Positions 23,307 through 30,659 of a stretch of 30,659 nucleotides of DNA are shown piece after piece (positions within the stretch are counted from its first letter, which is position 1; each line of letters opens with the position of its first letter). The notes below the pieces were generated by a model. It was not told the DNA's origin. It saw only the letters and a program-made list of their open reading frames with translations, and made no database searches. Source of the DNA: Rhizophagus sp. LPA8_4_AMF (taxonomy: Eukaryota > Glomeromycota > Glomeromycetes > Glomerales > Glomeraceae); contig JADRCO010000570.1 in assembly GCA_021464525.1 (NCBI GenBank), positions 1 to 30,659 of the forward strand. Direction: 5' to 3'. Both the position numbers and the translations under genes were made by a program.

Positions 23307-24329
23307 GTAAGTTAGAATCTTTCAAATTTATTTTTTTAACAAAACGTTTTACTAACGTTTATACTCTTATTTTAATTTATTTTCTAGATGGCTAGGTCTT
23401 ATTGATACGTAAAATTTCAGTATAAGAAATCTGAAATTTTTTTTAGACAGCTAAGTCTTTTGGGTATACAGAATTTTGGTAAAAAATTCTGAATTATTTT
23501 TAATTTAATTTAAACGAAACATTTTACTAACGTTTCAATTTAATCTTTTTTTTAGATGACCAGATCTTTTTGACGCATAGAATTTTGGTAGAGGATTCCA
23601 GAAATATATTTTCTTAGTGATTAGACGCGTAAATTTTAGTAAGAGAGATAGATAATCCTTTTTTTGAATTATTACTTCTAACAACGTAACCTTTATTAAT
23701 GATTTTGGTTTTATTATTTTTAGGCGATCTTTTGACATATAAATTTTGGTAAGAAAAGGTTTTTTTCCTCTTTATTAATTTAACGAAACATTTTACTTAG
23801 TTTCAACTTTTTTTTAGAGCAAGTTTTGATTTCAAAGTAACAGAATATTAGGTAAATTTTTGAAAATATTTTTTGAAAATTAAACTTTTAATTTTTTATT
23901 ATTTTAGCGAATTTTACTAATAGTTCATTTTTTTATTTTGTAGGTGACCATTTTGTTTAACAAAATGTTTCAATGATTTTCTTTTGTAGATGAACATCTG
24001 GACACATAGAAAGTTCAGTAAGAAGTTCTTTTAACTTATTTATTATTCTTTAACAAAACGTTACTAACATTTCGTTATTTTCTTTTTTTAGATAATTAAG
24101 ACGTTGGACACATAAATTTTAGTAACAGATCTGAAAAAAATTTTTATTTAAATTTATTTTTCTATCGAAACATTTCACTAATGTTTCGATTTACCTCTTT
24201 TTTTTAGTTGATTAGAACGTTGATTTTCAATTTCTGGATACGCAGAAATTGGGTAAAAGTTTATTTATTGTTTTTTTATTTTATTCTAACGAATTATTAC
24301 TAACAGTTCATTATTTTTCTTTTTTTAAG
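23307..24329 (+). repeat. Tandem array of intron-like units separated by mini-exon-like segments
   Basis: About ten units in head-to-tail order. Intron-like parts start GTAAGT, GTAAAA, GTAGAG, GTAAGA or GTAACA and end TTTTTTAG, TTGTAG or TTTAAG: 23307-23387, 23420-23446, 23479-23555, 23588-23617, 23639-23723, 23749-23817, 23852-23943, 24018-24091, 24122-24207 and 24253-24329. Eight are 69-92 bp; two (27 and 30 bp) are too short to splice. Most longer ones carry a branch-like TACTAAC (23350, 23525, 24062, 24298) or a close variant, 20-35 bp before the acceptor. Exon-like segments are 21-45 bp and alike, with a shared end such as GACGCATAGAATTTTG or GGACACATAAATTTTA. The segment at 23944-23989 is ambiguous (intron or exon). 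The exon-like parts contain stops in every joining frame I tried. This is a decayed mini-exon gene, a non-coding transcript, or an intron-shaped satellite. Confidence 0.65.
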
Positions 24330-24487
24330 TGGTAAAGGATTTGTTATATGAAAAAATTATTAAATTTATACCTCATACTTCAAGAACCTTTTGTAAATGA
24401 TGAAGAGTTTGTAAGTAAAGAAGATTTAGCAACAGAGTATCTCTATTTTAAATGGTCTAGACGCGTCAGGTCCAATCTAGAACTTGG
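24330..24487 (+). other. Longer exon-like open segment ending at a GTAAGT donor
   Basis: Follows the last acceptor of the array (AAG at 24329) and ends at a good donor (CTTG|GTAAGT, 24487/24488). From 24348 it is open: MKKLLNLYLILQEPFVNDEE, FVSKEDLATEYLYFKWSRR, VRSNLELG. The composition is more protein-like than that of the mini-exons, so it may be a true coding exon of the same gene. No family is recognised. It is read here as the best candidate coding piece of the array locus. Confidence 0.35.
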
Positions 24488-24752
24488 TAAGTTTTTTTAT
24501 ATAGGAATTAGGAAATTTTTTTTAATAATTTTTCAAAGATGCTGATCATAGCATGGTTAGGACAAAAGGAGTTATTATTATATATACCAAATTTTTATGG
24601 AATTTAAATACTTAATTTGGGAATCATTAATTATAATTATTTCTTTAGAAATATAACTAACGATGCTTAGTAAAAAAATGCAAATTTTAATCAACTTTGT
24701 TATTATTGTACTTTCTGTTCTCCAATTGAACAATTGGCATTGTTTATTTAAT

Positions 24753-25640
24753 GAAACTTTTATTGATAAAGTTTCATTTTCTTCCTTTTTTTAGACGGCT
24801 ATTTTTGGATAATTGGATACATAGGACTTCAGGCCTTGAAGTGTGTAAATGATCTCTGATAATTATATAAACTCATAATTATTTTAAGAAAAGTCAACAT
24901 TGTCTTGAATTAAAAGTTTTCGTTGAAAATTCTCAGGAAATTTTCTTGATCCTCTTTTTTTAAAAAAATGTCTTAAATTTTTTTTTTCTTTTTTCAAGTA
25001 AAATTTAAAAAAAATATTTTGAAACTTTAAAGTAAAACAGTTTTAGTATTATTCTTCTTTGTAAGAAAATAATATTTTTTGATATTATGATAAAGATGTG
25101 TTTGGTGATTTTTTTTAGTATTACAAGGAAATTCACATGTGAGTAATTGTTACCATAAGGTAAAAATAAGCTTTGGAAAAATTTTTTCGAACTTCTAAAA
25201 AAAATTTTTTCTTTGTTTTATAGAAATTTCGGCTTTAACTTAAATATGATAGAATAAGATAACATCAGAAAAGATAACTAAAGTAAGTTTCGTTATGAAA
25301 CTTTAATCCTTTTTAATTTTTTTTAAAAGAAAAAACTTTTGTTTACGTTCTTCTATTTTCTTTTTTGTAGGATTCGTGGAAAACTGTATTTCGTATATAT
25401 CAATGAAATGATTTTTTTTAATTTTATTTTTTAAAAGTCTAACCAACCATTTGTCTCTTTTTTTAAACTTAGTAGATCTTTGGAGATCACTGTATTTCTT
25501 TAGATGTATTAGTTTTTAAATCTTGGTAAGTATTTTTTTTCTTTAATTTGTTTGCATTAACAAATAGTTATTCACTTCGTTATTTTTTTCTTAGACAGCG
25601 GCTTCTATATTCTTTACGCAAGATTTGGAGAATCTTTTAT
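24753..25640 (+). repeat. Decayed extension of the intron-like array
   Basis: Scattered units of the same kind: a perfect stem-loop GAAACTTTTATTGATAAAGTTTC split around 24753-24775, then a T-rich tract and TTAG (24794), then an exon-like segment 24795-24831 with GGATACATAGGACTTCAG. A GTAAGT-to-TTTTGTAG intron-like unit spans 25283-25370 with a GTTTC/GAAAC stem just inside it. A unit spans 25526-25594 (GTAAGT to TTAG). Between them the sequence is T-rich and irregular. Confidence 0.45.
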
Positions 25641-26390
25641 GTTTTTCTCTAATAGTATTGGTAATTAATCAAAAATATGAAGAATGGTAAAAGAGAAATG
25701 AATGCTTATAAAGAAATGCAAAGTAATTGCATAAAGAAAAAACTGATAAGATTGGAAGCATATTTTGTTGAGAAATAGGAGAAGCCAGGGGTATTTGAAG
25801 GGAAGTGAGTTTATTACTAAAATTAACTTTATCTGTGATCAGGTGGTCATTGATCATAAGGGATCATCTTTTGAAGTCAACATATACAGGCATTAATTCT
25901 TATATTAGATAATGTATTTTATAAATAAATTTTACAATTAAACTCACAATATATTTTACAATAATTTGTTACAATTTATATTAAATATACATGTTAATAA
26001 ATTAATATTACAATTAATATTATACTAGCTATTGTATGATGCCCCTACAAGACCAATAACGAGTATTTTATGATGGTTTATATACAATGTATTGTAATAT
26101 TATTGTAATATTAATTTTACGATGTATTTAAAAATTTTATGTTGTTAGCAAAGTATCCCTTGATTGTCTTAGTGTAAAGAACCATCCAAAAATAAGCTGC
26201 AGATCCAAATACAAGTCACATTTAAAGGTATTCAACAAGAAAGTCCTATATGAATATAAGAAGATTTAAGGCTGAACATTAGACCAATAAGGGATTAAAT
26301 CTAAAATAAAGTATAGAGCATATATGTCACGTAATAATTGTTGTTGTTGATTTTGTATATGGAAAAAGTCTTTGTTTACAATAATACGTA
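25641..26390. other. No gene seen; AT-rich repeat-like DNA
   Basis: The part at about 25920-26140 shares the ACAAT/ATTGT word style of 22240-22560. From about 26140 the composition is less biased, but frames are short and interrupted. No RNA gene is recognised. Confidence 0.4.
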
Positions 26391-26792
26391 TCAAAAACAT
26401 ATCCAAGTTAAAATCAGAAGGAGACTTAGTTTGTGATATAGTACAGCTTTCTGAATAAGGCCAACCAAGTAAACAACCTTATTTGAAAAAAGAGAGTGAA
26501 AGAGAAAAATGAAAAGAAAGTAGAGAGAAAGGTAGTAAAGACAAAAAACATCCAAAAATCTTTTAAAGCTAATAATCACGCATTTGAGATATGTTGTTCG
26601 TAAGTGTGCTAGCCCAGTATTAGCTTTATCTAACCATTTAACTAAGAGGTAATAATATGTAGAACCATTGATATAGTCACTTATGTTGTTTAGAAACTGA
26701 AGAAAGTTCTCATTTTTAAGGGCTTCTTGAACTCTTTTCATATTGTAATTTCTGCTTAAACTTTCAGAGAGGAACCAAATATAGCTATTCAT
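26391..26792 (-). other. 133-codon open frame, unknown, possibly a remnant
   Basis: The first ~80 codons look protein-like and mixed in composition (MNSYIWFLSESLSRNYNMKR, VQEALKNENFLQFLNN, TGLAHLRTTYLKCVI). The rest is Phe/Leu/Tyr-rich, as expected from T-rich DNA. The open frame may be a fragment of a decayed mobile-element gene. No family is recognised and no intron or neighbour supports it. It is not counted as a gene. Confidence 0.2.
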
Positions 26793-27110
26793 TTATTAAT
26801 ATTCATTAGCCTTTCAGGTTTCTTGCTAACCTAGAATAATATCAAGCTGACAGTTCACTGAGTCCTAAAAGAAAATATAAAAATGAAATACCAAAAAAAT
26901 ATTTCACATTATAAAGTGAAGTAAAGTCAAACCCAAGTCTTTAAATTTGCCTTAAAATGTATAAAAATAAGTAGGGTTATAATAAAATATAATAAAGGCT
27001 TAAGAAAAAATAAAAGAAATAAAATTATTTTTGTGAAAAATATTTGGACGTGAATAGTAGCAGAAAGAGTTCTGAGAATATTATTTATTAAATAATAATA
27101 TATATATAGA
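26793..27110. other. AT-rich spacer
   Basis: No gene or clear repeat. It ends in an AT microsatellite (27090-27108) that serves as the insertion site of the hAT-like element. Confidence 0.4.
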
Positions 27111-28312
27111 TAGGAATGGTATTGATTTAGGTAAAACCGATTTAGCTGCAATTTGAAACTGAACTGATATAAGACAGTTTGAACATTTCAAATCACGGTT
27201 TGATTTGATTTGGTTTAAACTGCAGTTCAAACCACTGTTCAAGCCAATGTTTAATCTATCATATAGGTTAAAATTTATAAAATAATTAACAAATAAAATC
27301 TGTCAATGGTATATATCATATGATATACAGTACATATACTGTAGTAGTTTTGTATATAATCGATATGGTAATCTTTTTTTTTAATCTGTTAAAAAAAAAA
27401 TCTATCAATAAAAATCTTTATCAATAAAAAAAATTTTATTAATAAAAGATTTTTTCTTACGTAAAAAAATTTATTTTTATATTTTATTGGAAACGTTAAT
27501 AATGTTTTTTTCTATCTCTTTCTTTAAGGTCAGCTCCTGGACTTGGAATTCAGACTAGAACACTAGAATTGTAAACTGTAAATCGAAGTGGGAATAGGAA
27601 AATTGCTTTTTTTTTGTTTAGAAATATCACTACTCACTAACATTTCTTTTTTGTTTTATTCTTTAGAGACGCCTTCCTGGATCTGGATTTTAGCTTCTTG
27701 GGACTAAACTTTGAAATTGTAAAAGAGAAAAGGTTTTTTTTTATTTTAGGAACATTGCTAACATTCCTTTTCATTTTTTCTTTAAGAATACCTTCCTGAA
27801 CTTGGACTTTGGCCTTTTAAATATTGGACTCCAGAATTTGTAAGTTAAGGGTAGGAAATTAATTTTTCTTATTTTAGGAACATTACTAACGTTCTTTTTA
27901 TTTTTTTTTCTTAAGAGATATTTTCTTGGATCTAACCGCTCAAACTTCAGCAAAAATATCATGTATTATGTATTAAAATGTATAATTCATATTAAAGATG
28001 TAGTATATAATAGACTAATAGTATACAATTATAAAAGTATTAATAAAAAATGAATTTTTTTAATAGTAAAAATCTGATTTTCTTTTTAAATTTTAATAAT
28101 AGCCAATAAAAAAAATTTTTTCAAATTTTACTAATGAATAATTTTTACTTTTAAAAACATTTTTTTATTAATAAAATATTAAAACTACGATTTGAAGCAT
28201 AGTTTAAACTGTGGTTTAAACTATGGTTTACAAACCACGATCAGTTCAGTTTATTGCCTAAACCAACGGTTTATAAACTGAACTGAACTGAACTGAACTG
28301 ATACCATCCCTA
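27111..28312. mobile_element. Non-autonomous hAT-like element (1.2 kb)
   Basis: The left end reads TAGGAATGGTATTGATTTAG. The reversed right end reads TAGGGATGGTATCAGTTCAG. The flanking 8-mers are TATATAGA (27103-27110) and TATACAGA (28313-28320), matching at 7 of 8. An 8-bp duplication and a TAGGG-type end fit the hAT superfamily. Subterminal regions (about 27160-27250 and 28195-28285) are full of inverted words such as GGTTTAAAC, CAAACCAC and GTTCAGTTCAG. No transposase is encoded. The interior carries a second intron-like array (27529-27915). Confidence 0.65.
27529..27915 (+). repeat. Second intron-like array, inside the hAT-like element
   Basis: Exon-like segments 27529-27570 (42 bp), 27667-27718 (52 bp) and 27787-27839 (53 bp) alternate with intron-like segments 27571-27666, 27719-27786 and 27840-27915 (96, 68 and 76 bp). 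Exon-like segments resemble one another (CCTTCCTGGATCTGGATTTT against CCTTCCTGAACTTGGACTTT). They end in GAATT or GAAATT just before GTAAAC, GTAAAA or GTAAGT. The intron-like parts have CACTAAC, TGCTAAC and TACTAAC branch-like sites, each within a GGAAC/GTTCC- or GAAA/TTTC-type inverted repeat, then T-rich tracts and TTTAG or TTAAG. An acceptor at 27528 and a further exon-like start at 27916 extend the pattern. It shares the TTGGAC...GAATTT|GTAAG signature with the first array. Confidence 0.62.
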
Positions 28313-28512
28313 TATACAGAATTATTACAAACTTTTATAAAATTACAATTATATTTATTTTATGATTTAGTAAAATACAGTCTTAATTGCCAATCCATCT
28401 AAAATTAGCACTACCCTATAAAAAATACTCTTATTAAAATATATTTAAAATATACTTAAAATATTTATATATTTAAAATATATTAAAATATACTAAAATG
28501 GTAAAAATTAAA

Positions 28513-28835
28513 GAAAATATTTATTTCTCATCCAGGTGATTTCTCCCCTTTGAATTTAATATATAAAAATGATGTCATAATGATCATTTGCTGATCATTT
28601 TCAAGAAAAGAATAACATAATTTTTGACAAACAAAAATTTTTTTTTAAAAAATAAAACTTAATATAAACTTTATATAGCCTTCAAAATTATAATTTATAG
28701 GTAATTTTACCTGTTTTACAAATTTACTTAATATGTCAAGAAAGGTTATAAATACCATTTTTGACATTTTTGGCAATTTATAACTTGGGGATGAGAAATA
28801 TTATGTCTCATCTAGGGTGAGGAATAAATGTACTC
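28513..28835. mobile_element. 323-bp MITE with 9-bp target duplication
   Basis: The ends read GAAAATATTTATTTCTCATC and, reversed, GAGTACATTTATTCCTCACC. They are flanked by AAAATTAAA at 28504-28512 and 28836-28844. Removing the element and one copy of the 9-mer restores GGTAAAAATTAAATATAATT, the sequence found in the opposite arm of the host element. The interior has no ORF. A 9-bp duplication would suit a Mutator-like source, but no transposase is present to confirm it. Confidence 0.6.
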
Positions 28836-28910
28836 AAAATTAAATATAATTTAAGGATAATTTCAATATACTTAAAATAAAATCCCAGACATCTCATATA
28901 TAACTCACAT

Positions 28911-29800
28911 TAAAGCTCTGCACGAGCTGAGTTGAGCCGAGCCACAGTCCAGCTCAGCTCAGCTCAGGAAAAAAAATTCGGGCTCGAGCCAGAGTGAGCT
29001 GAGCCGTAAAAATTTCAGCTTAAGCTCAAGTGAGCTGAGCCGAGCTATAAAAAACCCTGACTTGAGCCAAGCTAGGCTTGAATTGGCTCGAGCTGGCTCG
29101 AGCAAAAAATGTTTTTGCAACATTTTTTGTTAAAATATCGAAAAAAAATGTTGCGAAATATTTTTTTTCATATAATATTGAACAAAAAATATTTTTGCAA
29201 CATTTTTTGTTAAAGTATCGAAAAAAACGTTACGAAACATTTTTTCATATAATATTGAACAAAAAACGTTTTCACAATGTTTTTTGCTAAAGTATCGAAA
29301 AAAAATGTTGTGAAACGTTTTTTTTCATATAATATTGAACAAAAACATTTTCGCAACATTTTTTGCTAAAATATTAAAAAAAAACGTTGTGAAATGTTTT
29401 TTTCATATAATATTATGCAAAAAACATTTTCGCAACATTTTTTACTAAAGTATCGAAAAAAGCGTTGCGAAACATTTTTTTTCATATAATATTGAACAAA
29501 AAACGTTTTCACAACACTTTTTGTCAAAGTATCGAAATAAAATGTTGCAAAACATTTTTTTTCATATAATATTAAACAAAAAACGTTTCACAACATTTTT
29601 GTATGATAGCTCGATTGACTCGCGAGCTGGCTCAAGCTGAATAATTCTGGCTTGAGCTTTTTGAGCCAAGCCCATTGCTGGCTCAAGCTTTTTTCAAGCC
29701 AGCTCACGAGCCATCAAGCCATTTTAAACATGGCTCGGTCCAGCTCAGCTCAAAAAGTTTGAGCCAGCTCATGAGCTGGCTCAGCTCATGCGAAGCTTTA
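28911..29800. mobile_element. GAGC/GCTC-rich element (890 bp) with perfect 8-bp target duplication
   Basis: The left end TAAAGCTCTGCACGAGCTGA mirrors the reversed right end TAAAGCTTCGCATGAGCTGA. The flanks are ACTCACAT on both sides (28903-28910 and 29801-29808). The subterminal regions (28911-29105 and about 29610-29800) consist of overlapping inverted words such as GAGCTGAGC, GGCTCGAGC and GCTCAAGC that could fold into long hairpins. The middle is a 77-80 bp satellite. No ORF is credible. The 8-bp duplication points to a hAT-type transposase acting in trans. A second terminus of this family lies at 181-220. Confidence 0.72.
29106..29600. repeat. 77-80 bp tandem satellite, each unit palindromic
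   Basis: About six units, tracked by CATATAATATTGAAC-like boxes starting near 29169, 29246, 29326, 29404, 29483 and 29563 (steps of 77, 80, 78, 79 and 80). Each unit carries a diverged inverted repeat of the form GCAACATTTTTTG ... AAAAAATGTTGCGAAA with a loop containing CTAAAGTATCG. Base pairs covary between units in several places (GCAACA with TGTTGC, ACAACA with TGTTGT). Confidence 0.75.
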
Positions 29801-29808
29801 ACTCACAT

Positions 29809-30489
29809 AGATTTAAGCATTTTTTACTCCTTTCAAAATCAATATAATCTGCTAAAAACTCAATTATGACTACTAAATTTATATGTAATTTGCTAAAATT
29901 CAGAATATGACTTCATAAAATTTTTAAAAAATTTTCTATGTAAAATAAGCTTAAAATTAATCAATTAATGTAAAACTTTTATTGTAAAAGAAAATTTTTT
30001 TTTTTAAAAAAATACTTTAATTTATCCTACCTTCCGCCTCTGATTACTCACCCCTAGGAATGTTAGTTCATTATATAATTTTTATCTTTACGCAAACGCA
30101 TATGCAGAATACGTATGCAAAATGCAAAAAAATGTGACACGTTTTATGCACCCTAAAATTACAATTACGCAACATATAAATTATTGTAATTTTACCATTA
30201 TTTAATTTGCATTAAGATAATAGTATTATTTAATAAAACAACTTTATTATTATGTATTTAACGTATTTTACGTATTTTCACGTGTTTAATATATTTATCG
30301 CATTTCTACACATGTTACATTAATAAAAAAAAGAATTTTACATATTATACCAAAAATAGGGTCTATTTATTCAAAATTATATGATGATTTTGTAAAATTT
30401 GACCCAATTTGTGAAAATCCAAAAATATGGCTTTATGCTAAATTTGCCAAAATTTGCGAAAACTTATTTATGACATTTTTTTAAATTTG
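29809..30489. other. Interior of the outer element, no gene
   Basis: AT-rich DNA without a credible ORF. A patch at about 30085-30130 repeats ATGCA/TGCAT-like words (CGCATATGCAGAATACGTATGC), and a short less AT-rich segment lies at 30025-30062. Nothing else is recognised. Confidence 0.4.
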
Positions 30490-30659
30490 GACAAATTCGC
30501 ATAAACTCAAATGTGAGTTATATCAGAGATATCCAGAATCATCTTAAAATATATTAAAAATAAAATTAACTTATATTATAATTAATATATATTTAAATTA
30601 TATTTAATTTTTACCTATTTCAGTATATTTTAAGTATATTTTACAATAAGAATATTTTA

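Larger units (their letters stand above)
28430..30659. mobile_element. Outer inverted-repeat element, running off the window end
   Basis: The left arm (28430-28512, then 28836-28910 and a few bases after 29808, once insertions are removed) matches the reverse complement of about 30490-30659. Shared landmarks in order are TACTCTTATT-like start, GGTAAAAATTAAATATAATT, a TCTGGATATCTC or CAGACATCTC motif, and TATAACTCACAT. The left arm is broken by the two insertions listed separately. The right arm is cut by the window end, so the outer boundary, length and target duplication are unknown. No coding sequence is visible inside. Confidence 0.5.

Noticed and set aside
23388..24252. Joining the mini-exons into one continuous reading frame
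   Set aside because: Two neighbouring segments join openly (QLSLLGIQNF then DDQIFLTHRIL), but the next segment brings a stop, and other joins also hit TGA, TAG or TAA. No long protein could be supported.
29078..29290. 70-codon frame with repeated NVF/NIEQKIF motifs
   Set aside because: A translation of the 77-80 bp satellite. The frame is not kept across later units and the repeat length is not a multiple of three in most units.
29106..29600. Regular repeats that could suggest a CRISPR array
   Set aside because: Units are contiguous, diverged and have no unique spacers, and the genome is eukaryotic. It is a satellite inside a transposable element.

Overview
The window is eukaryotic and fungal. 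It is strikingly AT-rich, its genes are split by many short GT-AG introns (mostly about 60-110 nt), and its intergenic DNA is full of homopolymer runs and decayed repeats. A BTB-BACK-TLDc protein and a SAM-domain protein of an expanded-looking family, together with two-SDR Fox2 and fungal-type Utp12, fit an arbuscular mycorrhizal (Glomeromycotina) genome of the Rhizophagus type. That placement comes from gene style and family content, not from a database match.

Positions 1-21.3 kb are gene-rich. I rebuilt eight multi-exon genes by splicing, and in seven of them every exon phase closes without error. In order they are: the beta subunit of protein geranylgeranyltransferase I (-), a BTB-BACK-TLDc protein (+), an NT-C2 (EEIG1/EHBP1-type) protein (-), the E2 subunit of branched-chain 2-oxoacid dehydrogenase (+), the U3 snoRNP protein Utp12/Dip2 (-, 15 exons, 944 aa), the peroxisomal multifunctional beta-oxidation enzyme Fox2 (-, 1055 aa, PTS1 ending AKL), a small heat-shock protein (-) with an apparent one-base frameshift near its N-terminus and a heat-shock element plus TATA box upstream, and a Cys-rich/SAM-domain protein of unknown function (+). 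They are mostly housekeeping genes with no operon-like logic. Two catabolic acyl-CoA enzymes (E2 and Fox2) flank the ribosome-biogenesis gene.

Positions 21.3-30.7 kb contain no convincing intact gene. They hold repeats at several levels. The most unusual is a tandem array (23.3-24.3 kb, with a decayed extension to about 25.6 kb) in which each unit looks like a complete small spliceosomal intron (GTAAG donor, TACTAAC-type branch site inside a short inverted repeat, T-rich tract, TAG or AAG acceptor), separated by exon-like segments of mostly 21-45 nt that resemble one another. A second, related array (27.5-27.9 kb) lies inside a hAT-like element with near-matching 8-bp target duplications (27111-28312). 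Right of this is a nest of elements. An outer inverted-repeat element runs off the window end. Its left arm is interrupted by a 323-bp MITE with a 9-bp target duplication and by an 890-bp GAGC/GCTC-rich element with a perfect 8-bp target duplication. The latter carries a 77-80 bp palindromic satellite. The other arm of the outer element serves as an empty site and supports both insertions.

All splice sites were placed by eye from consensus signals, phase and protein-family similarity recalled from general knowledge. No transcript or alignment data were available.
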